64,000 nt of DNA, from NCBI GenBank assembly GCA_947683425.1, contig CANTUQ010000038.1, positions 1 to 64,000 on the forward strand, read 5' to 3'. The notes under the pieces were generated by a model. It did not search any database, had not been told where the DNA came from, and was given only the letters and a program-made list of their open reading frames with translations. Source of the DNA: Excoecaria cochinchinensis. Lineage: Eukaryota; Streptophyta; Magnoliopsida; Malpighiales; Euphorbiaceae. A program made the translations under genes and the position numbers. Shown piece after piece: positions 1 through 9,605 of this stretch. The number at the start of each line of letters is the position of its first letter. The first letter of the stretch is position 1.

Positions 1-189
1 GAATGAATGAGAATAATATATTCTCTGATCATCTTATTGTGTATCTTGCAGTAGCTCACAATTAGCCTATTTATAGGCATAAAATTCTAGTAGTAGAATT
101 TGATTAGGAATATAATACTAATAGACTTAGAGTCTAATTAGGAATTAAGATGGTCATCCAAAATAGGAATATTCTAATATTCCACAACA
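1..189 (-). repeat. 3' LTR of the copia-type element, truncated by the window edge
   Basis: Direct repeat of about 4890-5078, ending tccacaaca at 189. The first roughly 40 bases of the LTR lie outside the window. Confidence 0.85.
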
Positions 190-216
190 CTTCCCCTTGG
201 ATGACTATACACTATG

Positions 217-292
217 AACATGCCTCGTTAAAACCTTGCTAAGAAAAATCCAGTGGGACAAAAACTTAGCGAAGGAAAAAGAGTACAATATT
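217..292 (-). repeat. 75-bp repeat unit, copy 1 (3' region of the copia element)
   Basis: The unit reads tgcctcgttaaaacc, then a stem-forming part, and ends aaaaagagtacaa. It matches 1517-1590 and 1599-1671. Each unit has inverted ends such as cttag/ctaag around a ccagtgggac-like centre. Confidence 0.7.
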
Positions 293-299
293 CATATGT

Positions 300-1260
300 A
301 TTTCCCCTCAAAAATGAATGAATCACACTAAATCTTTCAATTGACGCATTCCAATATTGTGCACATGCTTCTTAAAAACTGAACTTAGTAAGGTCTTTGT
401 GAACAAATCTGCTGGATCGTCACTTGAACAAACTTTGCAAACATCAATTTGTCCTTCCTTCATAAGTTCATGAGTGTAAAAGAACTTTGGTGAAATATAC
501 TTGGTTCTATCTCATTTGATATAGCCACTTTTGAGTTGTGAAATATATGCTGCATTATCTTCGTGCAATTTTGTTGGCTTGTTCTCTACCACTAACCCAC
601 TTGCTCCTTTAATGTGTTGGGTCATGAATCTCAACCACACATATTCACGACTTGCTTCATGAATTGCTAATATTTCTGAATGATTTGAGGAAATAGCAGT
701 GATTGTTTGCTTCATAGATCGCCAAAAAATAGCAGTGTCACCATGTATGAACACATAACCTATTTGTGACCGAGCTTTATGAGGATCTGATAGATATCTA
801 GTATCAGCATAACCTGCCAATTCTGACTTTACTTCTTTTGGAAAAAATAAACCCATGTCAGAAGTGCCACGAAAATAACGTAAAACATGTTTTACACCAT
901 TCCAATGTCTTCAAGTTGGTGCAGAACTAAATCTTGCTAGCAAATTAACTGCAAAAGCGATATCTGGTCTAGTGCTATTTGCAAGATATAAAAGTGCACA
1001 TATTGCACTAAGATATGGTACTTCAGGACCAAAAATATATTCGTTATCTTCTTGTGGTCGAAAAGGATCTTTCTTGACATCAAGAGAACGGACAACTATT
1101 GGAATACTTAATAAATAGGACTTATCCATATATAATTGTTTCAAGATTGTCTCAACATAGGCTTTTTGATGCACAAGAATTCCTTTAATCAAATATTCTG
1201 TCGTAGTAGAAATCTCTTCTGGAGTCTCCACTATATTTAATTCATAAGCATAAACTGCAA
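300..1260 (-). pseudogene. Copia pol remnant: end of reverse transcriptase plus RNase H
   Basis: Read on the minus strand, 1231-911 encodes the C-terminal part of a copia reverse transcriptase, with the diagnostic block GPEVPYLSAICALLYLAN followed by TRPDIAFAVNLLARF. A TGA stop near 911 interrupts it, and the same frame continues as a typical WNGVKHVLRYFRGT linker. 856-512 then encodes RNase H, with GYADTRYLSDPHKARSQIGYVF, the ISSNHSEILAIHEASREYVWL helix and the KLHEDNAAYI block. A second stop at 512 precedes a recognisable C-terminal tail up to about 300. Gag, protease, integrase and the catalytic half of the RT are absent, so the copy cannot move itself. The product would be an inactive polyprotein fragment. 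Confidence 0.85.
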
Positions 1261-1516
1261 CTATAACAAATTTAGAGTTTATCTTCTTGATAAAAACTTA
1301 TGGACAAATGGAATTATTCCCATATCCACTTTTCACTAAAAGATCTGTCACGCTTCTGGCGGACGTTAAATTCGTGGACAATATTGTAAAATATCTTGCA
1401 TGGACAATGGCTGTTTTCCTTTTAATAAGCCATGCTATCAATTTTAAGGGGTAACGGACATTCATAATCATGGGATTTATAGTTCATACTTCCCTTTGAA
1501 TGTCCATTAATACGTA

Positions 1517-1671
1517 ATGTACCTTATTAAAACCTACTAGGAAAAAAACCCTGTGGGATAAAAACCTAGTAAAGGTAAAAAGAGTACACATCATAAGTTG
1601 CCTCATTAAAAACCTTAACAGAAAAACCCAATGGGAAAAACCTTAATTAAGGAAAAAAGAGTACAACGTAT
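1517..1671 (-). repeat. 75-bp repeat units, copies 2 and 3, tandem
   Basis: Two further copies of the 217-292 unit stand side by side (1517-1590 and 1599-1671). They share attaaaacct, a ctgtgggata-like centre and aaaagagtaca. Copy 2 has arms actagg/cctagt, so the unit keeps inverted ends although its sequence has diverged. Confidence 0.7.
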
Positions 1672-1739
1672 ATTTTTCTTCCCCTTATAACAATATCAGT
1701 ACACAATTTTAAACTTGTGTAAATGAAATCCTGATATGT

Positions 1740-4640
1740 CATATCATAAGATTTTTTGTCTGAAAATGAGGCACATATCTTCCAGATATGTTAGCCATAT
1801 ATCTTCTGGATATAGTATTCATGAACTGAAAAATAACAACTAAAACTTATTTTTCAAAATTATATGTTGTATCTTTACAAGCATGTACAAGTTCATCTCC
1901 ACATCTTTCATTTATTTAAGATGGAGAATTTATAAAACTTAATGATATGATAATACGTACAATATGCACGTGATAAATATACTTTCATATCATATAATGG
2001 ATAAGTTATCCATTCTCAAATGATTTTCTTAACCATTCTTATTTTTCTCTTAATTATCAGCCACTTCTGGTGGTGAAAATTAGTAATATAATAATAATAC
2101 TTATCATTTCTTGAAAATACCATTTCTATGGCTATAATTTTATATTGCTTCATTCTCTTCAGGGAATGAAACAAATGCAGTAAAATAATTTTCATGACAC
2201 GTATACAACATAATCATATGATAACTATTATAAAAGAATGCATTTAGTAATTTAATTCAAATATTTCTAAAACAATACTTAAAAATAAATGAAAATAATA
2301 GGAATTTTTTTTTTTTTTTAGATAAAATGATTATACAGAGAACTATAATCTTTAAAACAATATGTAATTTTAAGTAACAATTTGACAATTACCTTATAAT
2401 GCATGATTACATAATACATCAATAGCAATAATATATGATCAAAAAAATATGTTGTCTCTAGTGACTTTACAACCATTGGGGTATTCAATGGAAAATCATT
2501 TTTAAACATGTAATTATTTTATCAAAAATTATATTTTCAATCAAATAGTATTCGATCTTCAGGTCGGTACAAAATTTTAATTTTCAATATCTGTTAAAAT
2601 ATTTCAAACTCTTCAAGAGCCAATAACAATCAAAATCATAAATAAATTATGATAATATGCAACATTATAATACTTTAAAATCATACACATAAAATTTAAT
2701 ACATATTTGTATTAAACAAAATTTTTCAAAAATATCTATATATGCTTCAGGCATGATAAATCCTTCAGAGATTTTTATGTAATAATTTCATTATCAAACA
2801 GGCAAATAGTATCAATTATTTACATATTAACATATTGCCAGATTGATAAATACTTTAAAATTATTGCATATCTATTATAAGAAAATATATCTTTTCATCA
2901 TAAATGACAATTTATTGTAATAAATGTCATAAAATAAGTTATTATTTATGACTTCATTGTACATTGCATGAATATGTATGCAATTGGCATAATATTTTCC
3001 AATATTTGAACTACAGGTCCAAAAATGCATATTATAGAATTGAATGCAATAACCATCTGTATTTTTCAACATATTTAATTTCAAGATTCTCACTATGTTG
3101 AAAACATCAACATCAGAATATTGTCGACAACTTTATCTTTTTCAGTTCATTTCAATGACATAACATATTGAGATCTCTTATTTAATTTCAAGTCCTTGAA
3201 CCACTTCCGGGGTCTTGAAATTAGTTATGTCATATGTCTCTTCAGGAGCACATGCCTCCATAATATGACCATATTGATTTATTTGCTCCTTGTTATTCAA
3301 ATATTTTAATTTTATTTGGAACCAAATAATTTACCTTACAAGGTAAATTGTCCTACTGGGACATTACTTTGAATTGGAGCATTTGCAGCCGATACACATG
3401 AGATTCAATAGATCTTTACATACTAACAAATACATTAGTATCATAATTTGAACTTCAAGTTCATGATATGAGGATCTAAATTATACGTAATGTATTTATT
3501 AATTTATTTTTCAGCTGCTTACTTCCCCCTGATATTATGAAAACTATTTAATCAAAATGCAATTTTTAACTAAAAATTGCAATAGAGGAATTTAATAATC
3601 TTTATTGGCATAATGCATATAAGTATTGCTTCAAGCAATAATATCCCTATATAAAAATAGGAGTATTGTTGTTCTCTTAAAAATATCTAGCAATTGATCA
3701 GAGGCATTTAATAAATAATTTTGCTAGACATTTGAGTATAAATATGTATATCGGGCTTATAACAATCATTTACCCGCAATATATGATCACTAGTATTATC
3801 AAGAAAAATGTCTTGATCGCATAATCTGGAAGTTGTGCACTTAATTTGAATAATCTCACAAACTACAGGTTGTGAGTTGATAATAAACACACATGTTACC
3901 ATTTTATCGATGCATCTCTCAAAAATCATAAAAAATTTGAGTGGTTAACATGGTGGATAGTGGGCCCACATATATTATCTTTATTCATTCCAGAATGAAG
4001 GGAATGCAATCCCTTTATTAGCTAGTGATATTTTAATAATATTTTTTTGAGAACAAGTATCTTATGAGAATTTTCTTAAATTGAATTAAAAAAAACTTCT
4101 GGTTCTCTAATATATATGAATTCTCAATAATTTATGCATTATAATTGATCCGGTATGGTCAAACCGGTCATGCCAAGTAATCAATTGTCATTCAATTAGT
4201 AAACTTCAGGTTCACTATTTTTATTATATCAAATATTTATGTCAATTGATAGACAACAATTTTCTTAATGTTAATATCAATCAGTTAGCAAACTTCGAGT
4301 TTACTAATATTTGTATTTATCAATAAACTTCAAGTTTACTGATATTAGTATCAATTAATTAGTACACTTCAGGTTACTAATAATTGTATAAAAGTTAGTA
4401 AACTTCAGGTTACTAATATTTCTATTTATTAGTGAAATCAATTAATTTTCAAGAATATTTTTCCGATACAAATATTATCATATATATATTTCAATATTCT
4501 AATCTCAATCTCAAAGTGATATCCATTTCAGCGAATATCTTTTAGAAATCAATAAATTTCTTTGAGAAATATTGAAAAATAACATATTTCATAACAAATT
4601 GTATGCGGATAATGGCATTACAGCTCTTCAGGAGCTTTCA
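1740..4640. repeat. Chain of short hairpins with related loops inside the copia element
   Basis: At least 22 short inverted repeats follow one another in AT-rich, non-coding DNA. Examples (arms around loop): 1774-1790 (6 bp, loop TTCCA), 1798-1814 (6, TTCTG), 2061-2073 (4, TTCTG), 2149-2170 (9 with one G-T, TTCA), 2609-2619, 2742-2754 (TTCAG), 3183-3223 (10-bp arms), 3328-3349 (10), 3349-3363 (5, TACTG), 3449-3463 (6, TCA), 3624-3640 (7, TCA), 3798-3817 (7), 3855-3876 (7), 3984-3999 (7), 4197-4217 (8, one mismatch, TTCAG), 4285-4307 (10, one mismatch, TCG), 4319-4343 (11, one mismatch, TCA), 4359-4380, 4395-4416 and 4622-4636 (5, TTCAG). Stems differ in sequence; loops centre on CTTCAGG-like words. 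No coding potential is visible. Confidence 0.75.
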
Positions 4641-4848
4641 AATAATTGTATTAACCATAACAATTATACAATTCATTATCCCATAACTCAATCTATAATC
4701 AATTTCATTGATTAACGAAAATTCAAAATTTATGGATTAAATTTACTTACCGTCTAATTCTTGAAAATTAAAATCTTGATTCCTTCGAGCCGGGTTGTAG
4801 TAAACCACCGACTTCCAATAATTAATTGAGACTATCGTGCTGATAACG

Positions 4849-5078
4849 TGTTATAAATAAAAGTAAAATAAAAGCGAAAAATAGAGAGAGAATGAATGAG
4901 AATAATATATTCTCTGATCATCTTATTGTGTATCTTGCAGTAGTTCACAATTAGCCTATTTATAGGCATAAAATTCTAGTAGTAGAATTTGATTAGGAAT
5001 ATAATACTAATAGACTTAGAGTCTAATTAGGAATTAAGATGGTCATCCAAAATAGGAATATTCTAATATTCCACAACA
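4849..5078 (-). repeat. Complete 5' LTR of the copia-type element
   Basis: The segment starts tgttataaat and ends ttccacaaca, and it repeats 1-189 almost base for base. Internal sequence on the left carries the primer-binding-like stretch. On the right, after four bases, lies the (AT)n(AG)n microsatellite. Confidence 0.85.
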
Positions 5079-5080
5079 GG

Positions 5081-5217
<137 letters not shown>

Positions 5218-6192
5218 TGAATGCAAATAAATCAAGTTTTGTGAGTTGTTTGCAGAGTAATTATAGTAATAAAAAAACTGCGAAAGTGCTAGGACTTGTT
5301 GCAATGCAAACGGGTAAACTCGGGAAATGGCAAATTTGACTAATGATGAAATCGTAAACTAAAAATTTCTCTACCCATCATTACTCCATTCTTGATTTAT
5401 ATACGAGTAGAAAATAACTAATTTTGTTTATATACAAAAATGCAGGAAATTGACTTAGGCCAACTAAGTGAGAAGAGAGAGAGAGAGAGAGTGATTCCTA
5501 TAACTAACTAGATGATAATTCTCTTTCTTTTTCTTCGCGTTGTTTTCTTAAATTTCTAGTCATCAATCCGCTCAACATGCATTAATTTGCTTCATTTATA
5601 AACAGCTCATAGCAAATATCAGCAGCTTTTGAACTCAGCAGACCAACAGCAGTTAGGAGCTTTGCGCAGTTGTTTCACTAGCTTAAGGCATCAATATAAA
5701 ACGGAGAAATCATATTCCATGTAGAAAAGGTTCCAGCATAGCAATAACTCCTAACCTCTCAGATATATATTTACAGTATTCACTATTCAGATGATACAAA
5801 TCCATTACGTATGTATTGAAAGATTTATTTATTTGTTCATTCTTTAGACTGTTGTGGAGTAGGAGTAAAGAAAGGACCTGAAACACCATAGCTGCATCAA
5901 AGGATGAAAAGGGCAAATCTAAGTGTTCCAAGAACCAAAGATATATATCATAAATTCAAGTCCTGCAGCAGAGAACTAAGGGAATAAAATACTAAAACTG
6001 ATAACCTTCAAAAAATAAAATAAATACAGTGATGAATTTTATTATATTCATATATTTTGTAATGCTAATTAAGCCACAATCAATAAAACCTAAACCTCAG
6101 TTTAGGAGCTATCATCCTGTCCTAGGTGGACTGGTTGTCTGTTGAACTTCTGGTTTTCATTTTCCCACAGAATAGAAACAACTCACCATATC
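5218..6192. other. Intergenic DNA, no gene recognised
   Basis: AT-rich sequence between the microsatellite and the FAR1-related fragment. A 73-codon minus-strand reading frame at 5710-5931 has no features I recognise; it could be a decayed end of the FAR1-like gene, but nothing supports that. Confidence 0.5.
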
Positions 6193-6920
6193 TTAATAGC
6201 AGTTACTTGGCTCTATTATAATAACATCAACGATTTTGATCCTAGCATCTCTCAAGGCATTTAGTGCCACCGTAAAACTGTGTTCAGATGCCATACATTC
6301 CTCTGCACATTTAATTTCTTCTTCATACAAGATACTGTAATGTGAATTCCTCGCTCTTTTAGTTTTTCGTTGCATCTCAAAAGAGGATGGCACATCCGAC
6401 AGAGCCTCATCCTTAGCATTTTTGGTCCGTCGCTTTAATATATAATGTTGCGGAAGTATGAATTTGTTTGTGGCCTTGAGTACGCAATTACATGTCTGCA
6501 AAGAAACCCTTCAAACTCGAAACATCTTGCAACTACAATTAGATGTTTGTGTGGATGTATCTAGATTAATAACATATATCTTTTGTCCTTCATTAAACCT
6601 TGCTACCTCGTATCTACCAATTTTATCATCATCCCCGATTAATTTTACAGCAAACAACAGAGATTCAAAAATTACATTCTGAAGCAATGCAACAATTTTG
6701 TTGTGTAAAATTCAGCTGCCTGCTTTTTCATGGGAAGTGGTGTCTTTAATACATGTATGGTGTAAAAAGTCTCAAACTTTGCCTTTGCTTCTTTCTCATA
6801 TCGAACTTTCAAAGCCTCCTCATATTGCTCTGCAAAATCTTGCAAGGTAGCCCTTGCATTCATATAACCATCAAAAAGTGAAGTACCTTCACTTTTCTCA
6901 GCAGCATGAATGCCTGCAAA
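6193..6920 (-). pseudogene. FAR1-related (FHY3/FAR1, MULE-derived) C-terminal fragment, frameshifted
   Basis: Read on the minus strand, 6900-6672 encodes SLFDGYMNARATLQDFAEQYEEAL, then KAKFETFYTIHVLKTP and KKQAAEFYT. This is the typical region between the transposase-like core and the SWIM finger of FAR1-RELATED SEQUENCE proteins. Next come a SWIM zinc finger pattern (CSCKMF...CRH, about 6560-6490) and a tail ending at 6193. At least three frame changes are needed to read through: near 6672, within the SWIM finger near 6515, and just after it. The upstream DNA-binding and DDE-like parts are missing; similarity stops near 6920. In intact relatives the product is a nuclear transcription regulator derived from a Mutator-type transposase. 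This copy looks dead. Confidence 0.75.
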
Positions 6921-7562
6921 ACTTTGACCATCTATCCCAAAACTTTGTTCATTCCATATATTTTAAAAACATTTTGTATTTTTTTCCTTAATTTAATTTT
7001 TTCGCTTGTATAAAAATTCTTTTTAATAATACATTTTATTCAAACATGATTACAATAAAAAAAGTTACATGGTGATAACTTTTTAATTTGATTTTTGATT
7101 AATATAAAAATAATAATTATTTTTGTTTTAATTTAATTTAATTTATTTTAGATAAATTTATTAATTTTAATAAATTATAACAATAAAAAATTATTATTTA
7201 TTTTAAATACTATTAATTAGTAGATAAAAAAATGGAATTTTCATTAGTTTTAAAGGAAAAACTAATGGAGTTTCTAAATTAAAAATATATTTGAAATTTG
7301 GAGTGACATTAAAAGATTTTTTTTGTTGGACGTAAAGTTAGGATATGATTTTGTAATTAATTCAATTAAAAATTAATTAGTAATTTTAATTATTTAGAAA
7401 TATTTATATATTGACTAAATTGTCTATAATAATTTTTTATAAACCATAAAGTGGCGCAAAGTTTTGTTATTATCTTGCAAACAGTTTGGCGGCAGCTCAG
7501 TTGTGTATGTTTCTGATTCTGAGATTCAACGGTAATTTTCAAAATACCGTTAAAACAAGTTC
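6921..7562. promoter_or_regulatory. AT-rich upstream region of the PPR gene
   Basis: About 640 bp of very AT-rich DNA between the FAR1-like fragment and the PPR start codon. It presumably holds the PPR promoter, but I cannot point to a convincing TATA box or initiator. Confidence 0.35.
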
Positions 7563-9605
7563 ATGAATGGCCCCTCTCAATCTTTATCAAAAGCTGGGCG
7601 CTTGCTTAACACCACAGCAGCTCAATACCAGTCTCTCTTAAAGCACTATGCAACCACTCAGTCCCTTATTAATACTAAACAGCTCCATGCCCACCTCACC
7701 CTTGCAGGTCTTCTCTCCTCCATGGAGTCCTCACGTTTCCGCTCAAGCCTCGCCGCAGCCTATATCAACTGCCGGCATATTCCCTATGCTCGTAAAATCT
7801 TAGACGAATTGCCTGAAAGAAGTGTACTCTTGTACAATAACTTGATGGCAATGTACTTAAAAAGTAGGCTGTATTTGGTTGTGCTAAAGGTGTTTGTTGA
7901 AATGCTTCAATCCGGATATTTCGTTCCGGATAGCTATACATACCCAATTGTTATCAAGGCTTGTACTGAATTATCTTCGCTTGAATTGGGTAGAGTTGTT
8001 CATGGACAGACTGTGGTGTCTACGTTTGGTTCGTACACCTATGTGCAGAATTCCTTACTGTCAATGTATATGAATTGCGGGGAGAAAGAGGTAGCACAAA
8101 AAATTTTTGATGCCATGAGAGAGAGGAGTGTGGTCTCTTGGAATACTATGATTAATGGCTATTACAAAAATGGGCATGCGAAGACAGCTTTGATGGTTTT
8201 TGACGAGATGGTTGACTTAAGGGTTGAGATTGATTGTGCTAGTGTGGTTTCTGTGTTGCCAGCTTGTGGGTATTTGAGGGAATTGGCAATGGGAAGAAGG
8301 GTTCATGCATTACTGGGAGAGAAAAATTTGGATAAGAAAATAGCAGTCAGGAATGCATTGGTTGATATGTATGCAAAATGTGGCAGCATGGCTGAAGCAA
8401 GGATGGTTTTTGATGGGATGAATGAAAGGGATGTGATCAGTTGGACTTCCATGATCAATGGGTACATCGTGAATGGTGATGTGAGAAGAGCTTTGACATT
8501 CTGTAGGGCCATGCAGATTGAAGGGGTAGCACCCAATTCAGTGACTATAGCCTCAATTCTCTCGGCTTGCAATGACTTGAGGGATGGCTGTTGTTTACAT
8601 GGGTGGACAGTAAGGCAAAATCTTGATTCGGATGTCATTGTTGAAACTTCATTGATTGACATGTATGCAAAATGCAAACGAATTGACCTTAGTTTTGGAG
8701 TTTTTACAAGAGGTTCAACAAAGAGAACTGCTTCTTGGAATGCAATGCTCTCTGGGTGCAATCATAATGGTCTTGCAACTGAGGCAATAAGACTCTTCAA
8801 GCAAATTCTGTCAAAAGGAGTTGAACCAGATATTGCAACATTGAATAGTCTACTTCCTGCTTATGCCATTCTTGCTGATTTGCACCCAGCAAAGAATATA
8901 CATTGCTACCTAATGAGATATGGATTTCTTTCAGGGATAGAAATTGCCACATGTCTAATTGACATATACTCAAAATGTGGAAGTATAGAATCTGCTCACC
9001 AGATTTTTGATGCTATCCCCTTAGCAGGAAAAGATATATTTGTGTGGAGTGTAATTATAGCTGGTTATGGAATGCATGGACATGGTAAGAATGCTGTTTC
9101 ACTTTTCATACAGATGGTTCAATCTGGGGTGAAACCAAATGAAATTACTTTTACTTCTGTTCTGCAAGCTTGCAGTCATGCTGGTTTGATAGATGAGGGT
9201 TTGCATTTGTTTAAATTTATGCTCAAGGACCTCAAGACAAGTCCTCACGATGATCACTATACTTGCATTGTTGATCTGCTTGGTCGTGCAGGCCGGTTGA
9301 ATGAAGCTTATGATCTTGTTAGAACTATGCCTTCTCCACCTAGCCATGCAGTTTGGGGTGCATTGCTTGGTGCATGCGTAATACATGGAAATGTTGAAGT
9401 GGGAGAGGTAGCAGCACAATGGCTTTTTCAACTTGAGCCAGAGAATACAGGAAATTATGTGCTGCTGGCGAAACTTTATGCTGCAGTTGGAAGATGGAAT
9501 GATGCAGAAAATGTGAGACATAAGATGAGTGAGATAGGTTTAATAAAAACACCGGCACACAGTCTGATTGATGCCAGAAGTAGGAACTTAGTTTATAACA
9601 AATGA
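7563..9605 (+). CDS. Pentatricopeptide repeat protein, PLS class with E domain (At5g39350-like)
   Basis: One uninterrupted reading frame of 680 aa, as usual for intronless plant PPR genes. The protein is a nearly continuous tract of PPR motifs of the P, L and S types, recognisable by repeated phrases such as ALVDMYAKCGSMAEARMVFD, SWTSMINGYIVNGDVRRAL and SLIDMYAKCKRI. It ends in an E-type tail (VWGALLGACVIHGNVEVGE, then NYVLLAKLYAAVGRWNDAENVR). No DYW cytidine deaminase domain follows. Length and sequence agree well with my memory of Arabidopsis At5g39350 (about 677 aa). Members of this class bind specific RNAs in mitochondria or chloroplasts and usually act in C-to-U editing, with the deaminase supplied by a partner. 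The RNA target cannot be told from the sequence. The first ATG of the frame at 7563 fits the homologue's N-terminus. Confidence 0.93.
   Translation: MNGPSQSLSKAGRLLNTTAAQYQSLLKHYATTQSLINTKQLHAHLTLAGLLSSMESSRFRSSLAAAYINCRHIPYARKILDELPERSVLLYNNLMAMYLKSRLYLVVLKVFVEMLQSGYFVPDSYTYPIVIKACTELSSLELGRVVHGQTVVSTFGSYTYVQNSLLSMYMNCGEKEVAQKIFDAMRERSVVSWNTMINGYYKNGHAKTALMVFDEMVDLRVEIDCASVVSVLPACGYLRELAMGRRVHALLGEKNLDKKIAVRNALVDMYAKCGSMAEARMVFDGMNERDVISWTSMINGYIVNGDVRRALTFCRAMQIEGVAPNSVTIASILSACNDLRDGCCLHGWTVRQNLDSDVIVETSLIDMYAKCKRIDLSFGVFTRGSTKRTASWNAMLSGCNHNGLATEAIRLFKQILSKGVEPDIATLNSLLPAYAILADLHPAKNIHCYLMRYGFLSGIEIATCLIDIYSKCGSIESAHQIFDAIPLAGKDIFVWSVIIAGYGMHGHGKNAVSLFIQMVQSGVKPNEITFTSVLQACSHAGLIDEGLHLFKFMLKDLKTSPHDDHYTCIVDLLGRAGRLNEAYDLVRTMPSPPSHAVWGALLGACVIHGNVEVGEVAAQWLFQLEPENTGNYVLLAKLYAAVGRWNDAENVRHKMSEIGLIKTPAHSLIDARSRNLVYNK

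Larger units (their letters stand above)
1..5078 (-). mobile_element. Ty1/copia-type LTR retrotransposon, minus strand, left end cut by window
   Basis: The two ends carry near-identical direct repeats: 1-189 (partial) and 4849-5078 (full, 230 bp, TG...CA on the plus strand). In element orientation the right copy is the 5' LTR. It is followed by a primer-binding-like stretch (about 4835-4848) of the CGTTATCAGCACGA type. The left copy is the 3' LTR, preceded by a purine tract seen as cttcccctt at 190-198. The copies differ at few positions (for example tagctcac versus tagttcac), which suggests a fairly recent insertion. Coding remains are limited to 512-1231 or so; about 3.4 kb of the interior is non-coding, so this copy is non-autonomous. 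The target-site duplication cannot be checked because the left LTR end lies outside the window. Confidence 0.85.

Noticed and set aside
1740..4640. CRISPR-like array
   Set aside because: The conserved part is a tiny loop, stems vary and spacing is irregular; the DNA is plant nuclear and inside a retrotransposon.
8303..8761. 152-aa minus-strand frame inside the PPR gene
   Set aside because: Antisense shadow of the intact PPR frame; no domain signature.
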